Positions 25,226 to 38,269 of a stretch of 64,000 bases of DNA are shown piece by piece. The notes under the pieces were generated by a model, which was given only the letters and a program-made list of their open reading frames with translations, did not search any database and was not told the origin of the DNA. Position 1 is the first letter of the stretch. Each line of letters opens with the position of its first letter. Made by a program: the position numbers and the translations under genes. Source of the DNA: Branchinecta lynchi (Eukaryota > Arthropoda > Branchiopoda > Anostraca > Branchinectidae); contig JAKZAP010000001.1 in assembly GCA_023053575.1 (NCBI GenBank), positions 15,516,849 through 15,580,848 of the forward strand. The letters run 5' to 3'.

Positions 25226-26097
25226 AGTAGAAATATTTTATTTGTTGAAGCTAGATAATCATGAGGAAAGGAGGATCACCCCTGGAAACTGCAAGACGAA
25301 ACTGTAAGATGAACTCAGTGACTATAAACCCGGCGTATTGACTTATAACTTCTAGACTCTTCTTTCATAGAATTTCGTCCTTTGCTACTATGCAATTAGT
25401 GGCAACTGCCGCCATACCATGCGCCAGAAAAAATCACTTCAAATATGCACCTATGGAATTTTCAGCGTGCCACAAAATGTAGAAGAAGTGTGAAATAATG
25501 ATAAGTGTATCCGGAAGCACGTGTAGGTTTTTCCCTTGTTCGATCCAAATTTTGGGTGGAAAAGTAGTAATAGCCATGCTCGCTTTACCTCTTATTCGTA
25601 ACATCGATGATGCAGACAAACTAGGACGGAAAAAGTTGGCATGGCCAAATTTTCAACACTGGCGCACGGTAACTTGAATCCATCTGAACGCCTCTAAGTC
25701 GTCTACTTGGTTTACGGGTAATTTTGCCTTTCTTCTCTTCCAAATTTTTGCGAGGGAAAGACCTGAAAAGGGAAGAGTAAATAGCTTAAGTTCAAGATTC
25801 TTACCTATATAATGCCAATGCAACCTACTTCCGTGAAAATAGTACTGTGAAGTAGTACAAAAAAGAAGCATTCAGTACTAACTGATGCTACTACATGCTT
25901 CTACTTCAAGGCTACCGTGTTACTGCATACTACTATATGCTACTATTAGCAAGACTGGATGCTACTATGGCAAGACAGGATGCTACTGGATACTACTACT
26001 TAAGATTGGACCAGTCTTGAGCAAATTAAATGATAGTATTCTTTGCTATTACATAGAATTACATGCAACTTTTTCGTAATACCATACTACTACGCAG
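25226..26097. other. Unassigned; CTA-rich segment and a possible exon
   Basis: At 25885-26000 the sequence repeats TGCTACTA-type words (low complexity). On the minus strand at about 25765-25620, CTCTTCCCTTTTCAG makes a good acceptor in front of an open stretch encoding a basic peptide (EEKKGKITRKPSRRLRG). I do not recognise it and cannot place a donor. Confidence 0.3.
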
Positions 26098-26560
26098 GCT
26101 ACAAGATGTGCTAGGACGATGAAACTTGGCAGGCATATCAAGGACCCGACCAAACTAACCTAGAAATAGCCACTTCCCCAATCTAACCATCGTGGGGGAG
26201 CGGAGGGAGGGGAAATCCTGGAACATTGAGGCATGCGTAGATTTCGAACGGCTGATCTGATCTGACTGAAAATTGATAAGTGGGAAGAACACATGCCTCA
26301 CGCTACGTTTGACGTCCGGACCGGATCCTACAACTGTGTGGGGGTTGAGGGGGGTAGCCTACCGGAAATACCGTTACACGCTTAGAGTGGATGTACCGGG
26401 ATGAATCTGGATGAAAAGAACAAGCACAGATCCTAGATACATCGTTGACATGACCGGATCGGATCTGGGCACTGTGAGGGGAGTTGGAGGGTGGGTCCCG
26501 GAATTCCGGTTATCACGGGTCATTTCCCGATCCAACCATCGGGGGTTACTTAAGTAAATA
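26098..26560 (+). mobile_element. R2 internal fragment
   Basis: It carries one and a half R2 units (CTAGGACGATGAAACTTGGC, GAACGGCTGATCTGATC, GTGGGGGAGCGGAGGGAGG) without either end. Confidence 0.55.
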
Positions 26561-26597
26561 ATCTGAGTAGGACTTGTACTCTACTTAAGTAATAAGG

Positions 26598-26830
26598 CCA
26601 AAGGTGTCGATGGGATCCCGAAAATCTAATATTTGATCCAGACAATTCGGTCTCGTCTTCGCCAGATCCAGTCTTCGCTAGGCTAATCATTAGAGAAAAC
26701 CAAGTTCAGATACACCCCTATAAGGCATATCTATTTTGATTATACTGACCGAAACTTCCTGCTTTACTTCTGCCAAATTTCCGGTTTCAATCGAATTCTG
26801 AGCAAACTACTAGTCCAGCAACAAAAGAAT
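26598..26830 (-). mobile_element. R3 3'-end fragment (inverted)
   Basis: GGCCAAAGGTGTCGATGGGA then TCCCGAAAATC is the inverted R3 3' end. It runs about 230 bp before similarity is lost in front of unrelated sequence (26831-27237), where I see nothing. Confidence 0.55.
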
Positions 26831-27237
26831 ATAATTTTTACAGATCCAATGTAAAAGTGAGGCAGATTGTAAAACCGGTTTACATTTTAAACTGCATCCA
26901 ATGGCGTCGAAGATAAGTAGGCGAAATCGGTCAACAAAACAGAAAAACGTCCTTACAACTTAGTGTAAATATAGAACAGTCCTAGAAATTCAAAATTCCA
27001 GAACAAGGTAGGTCTGAGCGATTAGGGAAGAAGAGTACCATAAGCACAATTTATTTTTTAAGGTATCACGCCTAGACCTGATTCTACTATTGGTCTCTTT
27101 CACGGACAGATTTGCCCGGGTTTGTAAATCCAAGCAACATCGTTGCCCAATTATCATATACAATTTCTGGATAATTAACATTTGATAATAAAACGGACAC
27201 ACATTCCAATCAGGGACAAAGTTAGTCGCAGTCAATA

Positions 27238-28655
27238 AACAAGACCAAAGGTTTCGATGGGATCCCAAAAATTCAATATCTGATCCAGACAACTGGGTCT
27301 TGTCTTAGCCAGATCCAGTCTTCGCCAGACTCCTTGAACATTTTTACAATTAAAATTCAGAAACAGATTAAGGCCAAATAGCTAATCACCTGAGAAAACC
27401 AAGTTCAGATTTGGATTCAGCATGTGTGTTTACCCCTATAAGTCATATCTGTTTTGACGAAAACTTCCTGCCACTTCTGCCAATTTCCCGGTTCCGGCCG
27501 AACTCCAGAACTACTTGTCCGGCGAAAAAAGAAAGCTCAAACACGAAATCAGGGTATCTTCTTTCCCCAGTAATGAACATCTAATCAACTTCAAATAGAA
27601 ATTTAGCTTATAACAAATTTTCCGATTCCTGCCGGATTCCGGTCGAACTATATGTCCGGGTAAAATATGATTGTCATACAGGGACTCAGCATCTCTTCTT
27701 ACCCCTAAATCGCTTATCTAATCAACTAGAAATAAAACTTTGACTTCCAACAGATTTCCGGTTTTGGCCGGATTCCAGACGAACTACATGTCCGGGTAGA
27801 AAATTGTTTTCACATACGTGTTCAGCATGTCTTCTTGCCGTAGATCGAACATCTAATCAACTCCAAATAAAACTTTTAATTTTGACAAACTTTCCGGTTT
27901 GGGCCGGATTCCGGTCGAAGTACTTGTCCGTCGAGAAAATAGTTTTCACCATCGTCTTCAGCATGTCTTCCTACTTCTAAATCGAACATCTAATCAACTT
28001 CAAATAAAACTTTTACTTTCAACAAACTTTCCGGTTTGGGCCGGATTCCGGGCGAAATACTTGTCCGTTGAGAAAATAGATTTCAAAATCGTCTTCAGCA
28101 TGTCTTCCTACCCCTTAAATCGAACATCTAATCAATTTCAAATAAAACTTTTACTTTCAACAAACTTTCCGGTTTGGGCCGGATTCCGGGCGAAATACTT
28201 GTCCGTCGAGAAAATAATTTTCACTATCGTCTTCAGCATATCTTCCTACCCCTAAATCGAACATCTAATCAACTTCAAATAAAACTTTTACTTTCAACAA
28301 ACTTTCCGGTTTGGCCGGATTCCGGGCGAACTACTTGTCCGATGACAAAATAGTTTTCACCATCGTGTTCAGCATGTCTTCTTACCCCATAATCGACTAT
28401 CGCATTAGCTGTTTCAAAATATTTTGTTTGTCCCTTAATTTGAATCCCCTCCCCCACCCCTAAATGTAGAGCTACAAAGCCCATCTACGAACTTGACTGG
28501 TCCGACGACCCAACAAACCCTCACACCAAGTTTCATCAAAATATCTCATTCCCTTCGAGAGTTATCGTGCTTACAGACGGACGGACGGACGGACAGACGG
28601 ACAACTTTTGCGATGTCATAGGTATCCCTCCACTTACGTTTTGGGATCTCAAAAA
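27238..28655 (-). mobile_element. R3 element, 1.4-kb inverted copy with seven units
   Basis: It is the longest R3 copy. It starts AACAAGACCAAAGGTTTCGA then TGGGATCCCAAAAA and ends CTCCACTTACGTTTTGGGAT. Between them are about seven direct units of about 145 bp (TTTCCGGTTTGGGCCGGATT, CTACTTGTCCG, CATGTCTTCCTACCCCTAAA). A GACGGACGGACGGACAGACG run lies at 28575-28600. Units near the GGAC end are most alike, suggesting recent unit expansion. It is non-coding; an in-frame run of repeated peptides across 27899-28255 is just the tandem repeat read through. Confidence 0.7.
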
Positions 28656-31024
28656 GGCACTCGTTAGTAGTTATAGAATACCCTTGCTTTCACAATGGAA
28701 GTATTTGACCCCTCAACACTGAAGTGACTCGTAAAATCAATCAACATGTATCATAACAGCACCACACATTTGCAAATGTTGAGGAGACCCACGAAAATGG
28801 GATGAATGGACTAAACGCAAACTGCCTACTTACTAATCAACTGCCATTTGGCTGATTCACCTATTCTCGGTCAGGTTCGAGAATGACAGCTATGTAAATT
28901 GCTTCTGGTTCTCTCAAATGATGGGACATTACTGTCATATCAAGTGCATGTATTTGCCTTCTGACCGCATGAGCCATTTATCTGCCACTAGACTGGTTCC
29001 TTTGGGCAAAAAAAAAATGGTAAATACGATCGGTTGTCCAGTGCGACTCCAATTCCATATTTAAAACTACACAATTTACGGATTTGTTTAAGAAAACTAA
29101 CTTTAAAGTTTATTTGATCGTTTAAAAAAGGCAAGGCTTTCAAAGCCAACAGGTGATGTCTGGCCATTATTCCAACTTGCTGTCAGTACTTCCCCTTTTG
29201 CTTGGTCGTACTATTTCATGTACTGCCATCCGCACAAAAATAAATACCGACGCAAGGAAGTTTTTGTAGATTTTGGTGACTTTTATGGGAGATGAATGCG
29301 GATGGACGAGAGTCTGCTATCTAGACAATTCCGCTTCAAAATACAAGAAACACCTATCGACTGACAGATTTGCATTGTATTATTATTATTATTATCATTA
29401 TCAAGGCCGTATCCAGGGGGAGGGGGGAGACTAGGGGGTTGACCCCCCACCCCGAAACATACAAAAATAGTCATTTTTATTGGCTTTTCTGTCCGACCCG
29501 CAGGCAACCCCCCCCCCCGAAAGGCACCCCCCCCCCCCCAAATAAATTACTGGATACGGACCAGATCATTATTGTTATGCAGTCTCGGGGTTCTTTGTAA
29601 TGTTTAAAGGGACTTTTCTTTGACAGTTTTCTTTGTCAATGGACTTGAATGAATTATTTATTTCTGGACTTAGCCTTACAGCATTTCACAACTATCACCT
29701 GTCCTTTTAGTCAGAAGTGATATTTATACCAACTTTAGGGTAAAAAGCTGTTTGGTCAACTTGTCGAGGGGTACCCTAGCACCTGCTGTACACTCTTTCC
29801 CGGCACCGGCTGACAACGGCCAAAACCATGCGGTGCCGGCCATAAATTCGGCGATTCATCTTTCAAATCCTTCTAAACCGGCTGGTTGTGTTCTAACACG
29901 TGGTAACCGTGGCCGACACTGGCCTGGAACCGGACACTTGCTGTACACTATAGTCTGGAGTGGGCAACCCCTCGCAACACGCTCTGTTGGTTCTTTTCGA
30001 GGTGAACGAGCCTCCTGGTTAAAGGATTCGGCATCCTAATTTTCTCGGAAAACCCGCTGTATGAACACTTTAACGAGTAAATCTATGCTTTAAGAACAAA
30101 ATTCATAGGTGATACATAGGTATGCTTCAAAACTCGGCGAGAGGAGGAAATGGACAAAAGTAAGCAAACAACAAAAACAAACAACACTCTTACGAAGGCT
30201 TTCTATTGGTTGTTAAACTCTATTATGCCGCCCAAGCAAACAGATTTGGTACTTGACAGGCGCCTGGGCGACTTACGTCTCCAGACGAGCCGGCAAATCG
30301 AAACTTAGTTCATGGAACTACAGTCTAGATTAGAGATTTGTCTGCAATGTGCTTAAAATAAAATCTTATTGGTTAATGAATTTACAATTTTTACCGGATT
30401 TTGCTTGAAATATATGTTTGAAACCACATTAACTTGAAACGCTGCAAATTCGATGAATCCGAAAATTCGTGACGCTAATTTCTCAAACCCGTTCTCCCCA
30501 TTGCATCCTTGAAGGGATAACTGGTGAGCCCCCGGTTCACCGACTGGAAAGTAACCATCCTCACCTCCGCAAGCAACTCATTAGGGTTGGACATCCCTAT
30601 TGGTCGCAACAATCAAACCCCGACAACGTAACCCGAATCAATATTTAAGTTTCACTAACGCAAAATTTATAGTTCTTTTCACAGCCAGTAGTTAAATTTG
30701 TTTACTGAAAGTACCGGTAAGTAGACTAATATCCGGATTTAAGGCAAATATTTTCACCTTTTTATTATTATGAATTTATGAACCATCATGGTGCGCAACG
30801 TGCGCTTTGCAACTGCGCACAAAGTGGAGTAATTAAACAAGAAACAGAAAACGAGGTATTGTTAGCGGGCTTAGAATGGAACGTATCAGAATGTCTTAGA
30901 ATGTCTCCAGGCTTAAGAATTAATGAAAACAATCCGGAAGTAGACTAAACTGACATTATAGACACGACAGGTCCTTTAAGACAGCTTGATTCTAATGTTC
31001 TTACAACATCTAATCCGTATATTT
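28656..31024. other. Unassigned region with one small MITE
   Basis: No gene is recognised in 2.4 kb apart from the MITE at 29407-29559. An ATT microsatellite lies at about 29380. A plus-strand frame at 29752-30039 has no recognisable domain. Confidence 0.4.
29407..29559. mobile_element. Small palindromic MITE with G-run/C-run arms
   Basis: CCGTATCCAG at 29407-29416 is mirrored by CTGGATACGG at 29550-29559. Just inside lie GGGGGAGGGGGGAG on one side and long C runs on the other, so the arms pair over about 30 bases. Length is 153 bp with no coding capacity. I did not find a clear target duplication. Confidence 0.6.
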
Positions 31025-34000
31025 GTGTTGCGAGAGCAACACTTTGGTTTTGTCCTCGTTTTTTTTTTTTTTTTTTTTTTTTTTCCTATGACTCCGATTT
31101 CATTTTATTCCTGGTAACTGGGAAGGGTCTAACCTTTGCGGTTTTTACGGAAAGTGTGGACCTTAGGCCGGATCGATGAATATGACATTACATTTTGGAA
31201 AGCTCCGTAGAACTCTTGCCTGGGGCCAATAAGGATGGTTTTTGCTTGTCCTCGAGCCAGAGCCTACGGTTTGCGAAGTGAAGTGGAGTTGTATAGCCTA
31301 TGTCGGAGAGGACCATCTCAAGTTGTGTAGCGAACCTTTCGTTTCATCAAACCATGTTTCTGCTTTCGAGTGGAAAGCTCCGTTCTAGCACGCTAGCAGG
31401 CAGGCACCAGTTTCAAATTGAAGATGGACTAAAATCTATAAGTGTTAAATATATGCGGCAGTTACCCGGCCCCACAGCCAACATATCTTCTTTGAGTGAT
31501 AAATAGAAAAATCTACAGAGACAAAAAAGTGGCTTTTTCCCACGGGTCCGAAAGTGCTGACATCTATTGTTTCTGTCCGTGTCTGCGACGATTCCAGCTG
31601 AGTTTATAAATTTTTTTTTTGGCACTTGGGTTTGCGGTAGAGTAACGGTATCAGATGTGCCCCTTAAACTTTAAAAGTTCTCTCATTGCTAAAGAAACTA
31701 GAGCTTATCCTTTGCTCCTTTCTAAGTCGTGACGTTAGAAAGTTGGCCTACGGCAAAAAAGTCAACTTTTGAACTAAGACAGGTAGAATTTTTTCGACGG
31801 CAATCGATAGCCACTGATGAGCTGATCAAAGTATATGTCATCCATTTTTTGGTACAAAAATTCCTTCATGAGATACACCAGTTTGAAAATTTCAAAGGGG
31901 TTGACAACTTCAGTAGTAAGGTACATTGAAACCAAAAATAGGCGATAGCAGTTATGAGCCATGTAGGGGACTTTTAAGCAACAGTCGACTGTTAGCTCAT
32001 AATCATCTTCGGTAATGAGGGCCTTGCAGCTTTTGCTAGTTGGTGTACCTGTTATTTGTTTCCGGTGTATTCGATGGTAAGAACAATTTGGTTCCATTTG
32101 TGTACGCGATTTCAGCTGAGTTTATCATTCGTTTTTTTGCACTTGGTTTTGCGGTAGAGAAATGGTATCAGATGTACCTCTTAAACTTTAGAAGTTCTCT
32201 CATTGCTAAAGAAACTAGAGCTTATCCTTTGCTCCTTTCTAAGTGGTGACGTTAGAAAGTTGGCCTACGGCAAAAAAGTCAACTTTTGAACTGAGACAGG
32301 TAGAATTTTTTTTTTCGACGGCAATCGATAGCCGCTGATGAGCTGATCAAAGTATATGTCATCCATTTTTTGGTACACAAATTCCTTCATGAGATACACC
32401 AGTTTGAAAGTTTCAAGGGGTTGACAACTTCAGTAGTAAGATACACACTGAAACCAAAAATAGGTGATACCAGTTGTGAGACATGTAGGGGACTTGTACG
32501 CGGCAGTCGAGTGTTAGCTCATAATCATCTTCGGCAATGAGGGGTTTGCAGCTTTCGCTAGTTGGCGTACCTGTCATTTGATGGTAAGAACAATTAGGTT
32601 CCCAATTGTAAGACATGCAAGGGACTTGTCAGTAATAATAGGCTGTTATGCTACAAAAATCTTCAGCGATGAGGGGTTTGCAACTTTTGCTAGCCTGTGT
32701 ACCCATTATTTTTATCCGGTGAACTTGATGTCTATCGCGGGAAAGGGACTTGTCAGTAGAATCGGTGCACGAGGGGCTAGAAATTTGTGCAAATTGTTGC
32801 ACATTGTATTCGATTTATATAAAACTGACGGTAAGAAAGTTTGTATCGATGGTCTCTCGCTGTATCCTAGGATTTACTGTTTTCGCAACGGGTACAAACG
32901 ATAATGTAAAACAAGGTAGTTTCGTAATAATTAATAGTGTCATCTATGGTATTTTAATCCTGAAAAGTTACGGATAGCTTTATAATACCGACTAGATTAT
33001 ATAGGATATTGTTCCAAGTTTTCATCCGTCTACGATTGTCGATGTCTACGATTGAAAAGGATAAAGTTCAACTGACTGCAAAGTCAATTTAGTCCCTTTT
33101 TCCGATATTCTTTTGTTGTGGTTAGGGCAATCGATGCCCTTGATGAGCTGATCAAAGTATATGTCATCCATTTTTTTGAACAAAAATCCTTCATGAGATA
33201 AACCAGTTTGAAAGTTTCAAGGAGTTGACAACTTCAGGAGTAAGGTACACACTGAAACCAAAAATAGGCGATACCAGTTGTGAGACATGTAAGGGACTTG
33301 TAAGCAACAGTCGACTGTAAGCAACAGTCGACTGTTAGCTCATAATCATCTTCGGCAATGAGGAGTTTGCAGCTTTTGCTAGTTGGTATACCTATTATTT
33401 GTATCAGGTGTATAAGATGGTAAGAACAATTTTGTTCCCAAAAAGCCAAAACGGCTTTTATGCTATAATCATCTTCAGCGATGAGGGGTTTGCAACTTTT
33501 AATAGCTGGTGTATCCATTATCTGTTCCGATGAATTTGATGTCAATCACGGGAGAGGGACTTGTAAGTAAGAATCGGTTCACGAGGGGCTAGAAATTTTT
33601 GAAAATTGGTGCAAATTGTATTCGATATCTGTAAATATGACGGTAAGAAAGTTTGTATCGATGGTCTATCGCTATAACCGAGGATTAACTGTTTACACAA
33701 CGGGTACAAACGATACGGTAATCTAAAACAATAAGGTAGTTTTGTAATAATTAATAGTGTCATCTATGGTATTTTAATCCTGAAACGTTACGGATAGCTT
33801 TATTATACCAACTAGATTATATAAGATATTGTTCCAAGTTTTCATCCGTCACGATATCTACGATTGAAAAGGATAAAGTTCAACTGACCGCCAAGTCAAT
33901 TTAATCCCTTCTTCCGATATTGTTTTGTTGTTGGTTTTACAACGCCAAAGAACAGCTTTTGATCATGTGATTATTCTTTTTAGAACATACCGTTTTAAAA

Positions 34001-34139
34001 GTTTCGATAAGTTCACAATTTCAGCATTTAACCGACAGCGAAGAAACAAAACCAAAGTGTTGCTCTCGCAACACTTTAGTCGGCGAAGCCGGACAAAGGT
34101 TGCCGCAACACTTCACGTTGCCCCGGCAACGTAGGTCTA
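31025..34139 (+). mobile_element. R1 element copy D (full length, near-identical to C)
   Basis: It aligns end to end with the copy at 9725-12835 with only scattered substitutions, short poly-T length changes and one 10-base local duplication near 33030. The 5' hairpin is at 31025-31042 and the 3' inverted copy at 34047-34074. The GTCGGCGAAGCCGGAC and CGTTGCCCCGGCAACG hairpins precede the end at GTAGGTCTA. The flanks of the two copies differ completely, so this is dispersal by transposition, not a local duplication. The two insertions sit between T residues, consistent with Helentron target preference. Confidence 0.8.
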
Positions 34140-34963
34140 TTTTTTATTCGCTGACGATGACGAAGGGCCGCTGAAAAAAAAAAGTTTAGTCCATAGGAGG
34201 GTGCTACTTCGTCCATTCGGCGATCCGAGACGATCATACACAAATCCTCATTTGTAGAAAGAACAAATAATCAGATAGAACCTCTGTCTTTGGTACCATG
34301 CAGTGACTATGAATGCCCCGACAAAACTGAGCGGACCTAGAGGTATTTACTGTAGCCTTTTGCCCGTGTACTCTACTTTTATCTTCGCCGTTGCTCATCG
34401 CAGAGAAATAAAATGCAGGAGGCGTACTCCGCACGCTGTCCCGCTTTTGCGCGCTGACCCGCTTTTGCGCGCTGACCCGCTTTTGCGCGCTGACCCGCTT
34501 TTGCGCGCTGACCCGCTTTTGCGCGCGGCCAAAGAACCAATCAGCTCTGTTTTCGACTTTCCCACAAAGTGGTTTTACAGCTATATAGCTAATTATAGAG
34601 GGAACGAAAGGTGATGTGGCACGAAACTACCAACCTCCGCTTGTTCACAGCGGAAAAAGGTACGGGGAAATCTACTGAACTGAAAATTTAAAATGAAAAA
34701 GCACTGTAACTCATGCGCTGCTCCGGCGCTGGAGGATCTTTCTTACTTTTTCCCCACCCGAGGTTGTTCAGGGTCTTTCCAACGATGTAGCACATCATTG
34801 CTAATAGTTGCGTTTTCGCAGATACCATGGTATCTGATACCACGGTAAAAAGACATTTTTGCAGTTATCGTGGTATCTGGCCAGTTGCCGTAGACTCTGA
34901 TATTCAAATACAAAAATCCAACCGTGGTAACTGATCATGGTATCTGAAAAAGTCATCTGACTT
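34140..34963. other. CpG-richer unassigned segment with tandem repeat
   Basis: It contains the 18-bp array at 34440-34527. Beyond it, at 34826-34945, the words TACCATGGTATC, ATACCACGGTA and TCATGGTATCTG recur in both orientations, making several short palindromes. No gene is recognised; a promoter is possible but unproved. Confidence 0.35.
34440..34527 (+). repeat. 18-bp tandem repeat, five copies
   Basis: The unit CCCGCTTTTGCGCGCTGA is repeated five times almost without change. It is GC- and CpG-rich against an AT-rich background. Because 18 is divisible by three, one plus-strand frame reads DPLLRA repeatedly; this frame lacks other coding evidence. Confidence 0.9.
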
Positions 34964-35430
34964 CAGGGGCTTCACTAGCCAGAACTCGAGGAGGGGGTGG
35001 GGGGGGGGCAGGACGCCTGCTTTTCGTCTCATATGTGATAATAAAACTCGTTATAACTGCTGGCGTTGAAGATTTGTATCACCGAGCTCCGACGCGGTTT
35101 GAAGGGCTCGGGCGTAGGAGGTGAGTAACTTAAAATATACTGCTGGCAGATGTCCGGAAGGCCCAAGAGTCAAACCAGTTAGAAACAATAGCCAAAATAG
35201 AACAGCACTAAATCCCCCAAAACTGTATATCAGACAGAACGACAATGAGCGTCGCAGGCGAAATTTTTTAAGTAGGCCATGACCTTTTTTGGGCAAAACT
35301 CTACTAAACTGCGACAAAATCTATATAGCTTTTAATGTGGCCCAAGCCCCGAAATTTCAGACCTAAAGTCCGAATGAAATGACGCGACTTTCCAGTAAAT
35401 AGAGCCTACTATGAAAGGCGCCGCAGGCAA
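34964..35430 (+). mobile_element. hAT-like fragment related to 59420-61335
   Basis: It begins CAGGGGCTTCACTAGCC, close to the CAGGGGCGTCACTAGCC terminus of the element at 59420, followed by a G-rich run. It contains GTCGCAGGCGAAATTTTTTA, matching that element's internal unit. The far end is not clear. Confidence 0.5.
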
Positions 35431-35602
35431 ATTCTGTGGAATCCTGTATGATCAGGCCGCCTTTTCGGATCCCAAATGAAGGTAAGGGCCACTCAGCAGG
35501 ATCTGCCCATATGTCTTTGTTCACGATATGAGACATTTAGGTGGAAGTTGGATAATGTGCTTCAGTTCGAGCCTTTCCAAAAAAGAAGTACTGATCATCC
35601 AG

Positions 35603-36701
35603 AACAAGACCAAAGGTTTCGATGGGATCCAAAAAATTCAATATCTGATCCAGACAACCGGGTCTTGTCTTAGCCAGATCCAGTCATCGCCAGACTCCTT
35701 GAACATTTTTACAATTAAAATTCAGAAACAGATTAAGGCCAATCTGAGAAAACCAAGTTCAGATATGGATTCAGTATGCGTGTTTACCCCTAAGTCATAT
35801 CTGTTTTGACGAAAACTTCCTGCCACTTCTGCCAATTTCCTGGTTTCGGCCGAACTCCAGAACTACTTGTCCGGCGAAAAAAGAAAGCTCAAAAACAAAC
35901 TCAGGGTATCTTCTTTCCCCAATAATGAACATCTAATCAACTTCAAATAAAAATTTAACTTATAACAAATTTTCCGGATTCCGGTCGAACTACATTTCCG
36001 GGTAAAGTATGATTGTCAAACACGGATTCAGCATCTCTTCTTACCCTTAAATCGGTTATCTAATCAACTAGAAATAAAACTTAAGCTTCTAACAATTTTC
36101 CGGTTTTGGCCTGATTCGGGGGGAACTACATGTCCAGGTAGAAATTTTTTTCACATAATTGTTCAGCATGTCTTCTTGCCCTAAATCGAACATCCAATCA
36201 ACTCCAAATAAAACTTTTAATTTTAACAAGCTTTCCGGTTTGGGCCGGATTCCGGGCGAACTACTTGTCCGTCGAGAAAATGGTTTTCACCATCGTCCTC
36301 AGCATGTCTTCCTACCCCTAAATCGGACATTTAATCAACTTCAAATAAAATTTTTACTTTTAACAAACTTTCCGGTTTTGGCCGGATTCCGGGTGAACTA
36401 CTTGTCCGATGACAAAATGGTTTTCACCATCGTGTTCAGCATGTCTTCTTACCCCATTATCGACTATCAAATTAGCTGTTTCAAAATATTTTGTTTGCCC
36501 CTTAATTTGAACCCCCTCCCCCACCCCTAAATATAGGGCTAAAAATCCCATCTACGAACTTGACTGGTCCGACGACCCAGCGAATACTCACACCAAGTTT
36601 CATCAAAATATCTCATTCCCTTCGAGAGTTATCGTGCTTACAGACGGACAGACGGACGGACGGACACCTTTTGCGATGGCACTTACGTTTTGGGATCCCA
36701 G
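35603..36701 (-). mobile_element. R3 element, inverted copy
   Basis: It starts AACAAGACCAAAGGTTTCGA and ends ACTTACGTTTTGGGATCCCA with the GACGGACAGACGGACGGACG run inside that end. It has about six 145-bp units. It abuts the next R3 copy head to tail. Confidence 0.7.
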
Positions 36702-36702
36702 A

Positions 36703-37676
36703 AACAAGACCAAAGGTTTCGATGGGATCCCAAAAATTTTAATATTTGCTCCGACAATTCGGTCTTGTAGATATTCGGTCTTCAACAGACTTCTTAAGTA
36801 TTTTTACTTTTAACATTTAAAAACAGGTTAAGGCCAATGGTAATAATCGGAGAAGACCAAGTTCGTATTTGATAGTGCAAACCGGATACGCCAGCTGGAT
36901 TTCAACAAGTTCAGATATATTCAGATATCCGTTTTGCGCTGTCAAATATTCAAATATGGATTCAGCATATGATTTACCCTATAGTCTACGTCGTATCTCC
37001 TTCCTTCCCTACTACTGACCAACTTCAGGTTTCGACCGGATTCCCGACAAACTACTTGTCTGGCAAAAACTAAAGCTCAAAAACGAATTCGGCATGTCTC
37101 CTTACCCCTACATCCAACCTCTAATCAACTTCAAATTAAAATTTTACTTTTAACAAATTTTCCGGTTTCAGCCGGATTCCAAGCGATCTATACATCCGCT
37201 GAGAAAATGATTGTCATATGCGAATTCAGCATGTCTTCTTACCTGCAAATCGAACATCTTATCAAATTTAAATAAAACTTTGACTTTTAACAGATTCTCC
37301 GGTTTTGCCCGGATTCCGGCCGAAGTATTTGTCCAGCGAGAAAATAAATTTCATATTCGGACTCAGCACGTTTCCTCGTTCCTAAATCGAACCTCTAACC
37401 AATTTCACATTAAACTTTTACTTTTCACAAAGTTTCCGGTTTTTGCCAGATTCCGGGTGAACTAAGGTCCGGCGAGAAAATAAAAATCATATTCGAATTC
37501 AGCATGTCTCCTTACCCCTAAATCAACTATCTCAGTTTTGACCCAAAGGATCCTCCCACCAAGTTTCATCAAAATATCTCTATCCCTTCGAGAGTTATCG
37601 TGCGGACAGACGGACGGACGGATAACTTTTGCGATGTCATAGGTATCCCTCCACTTACGTTTTGGGATCCCAAAAA
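36703..37676 (-). mobile_element. R3 element, inverted copy in tandem with the previous one
   Basis: It begins AACAAGACCAAAGGTTTCGA within two bases of the end of the preceding R3 copy and ends TTACGTTTTGGGATCCCAAA. Units are more diverged than in 27238-28655. Either one copy inserted at the other's end, or the pair arose by replication slippage. Confidence 0.7.
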
Positions 37677-38269
37677 CTGAAATGGAGTTGACTTGTTCTG
37701 AATTTAGACTTCAAACACAAAATGACGTGTTGCAATAATCAGACCCGTCATTTAGTCTTCTCTCATTGGTCACGCACGAAGCTGATTAATTTTTTAACGT
37801 CGGACTGGAGAAAAATTCCTTTCCTTAAATGCTTTTCTGCTAAAGTACAAAGGATCTTTACAAGAAACTAAGACATTATTGGTGCTGCAGGGAGAAATTC
37901 AAGATTTGTTTTCTGTCGGTCATGGAAGTTTAGATCTAACAATGATCCTTTTCATTCTGACAAAATATGATTAAAAAAACTTTTTGTATCTGAACGACTA
38001 GAAATAGCCTGCCTCTCGAAACATGCGACTGAGAATGCAATTCCTTAAGTTTCAGACGCTCGAGAACCCAGAACAGCCGACGCCTTAATAACTAGCCTTA
38101 CTGAATTTTCCGGGCGCATTTTCCAAAGCTGACGAGTATAAAAAAGAAATAAGAATACAACACGGCCAAAAAATACCATTAAACGTGGCCCAAAACGTGC
38201 ACAATCGAATACTCAACAAATTTTGAGAAAAACAAATAAAAAAGAACATACCATACTAACAGATACAAT
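37677..38269. other. Unassigned spacer
   Basis: I see nothing recognisable; probably the 3' side of the LINE fragment that follows. Confidence 0.4.

Noticed and set aside
27899..28255. A 118-codon ORF with repeated peptides in R3.
   Set aside because: It is the 145-bp tandem repeat read through; other units contain stops in the same frame.
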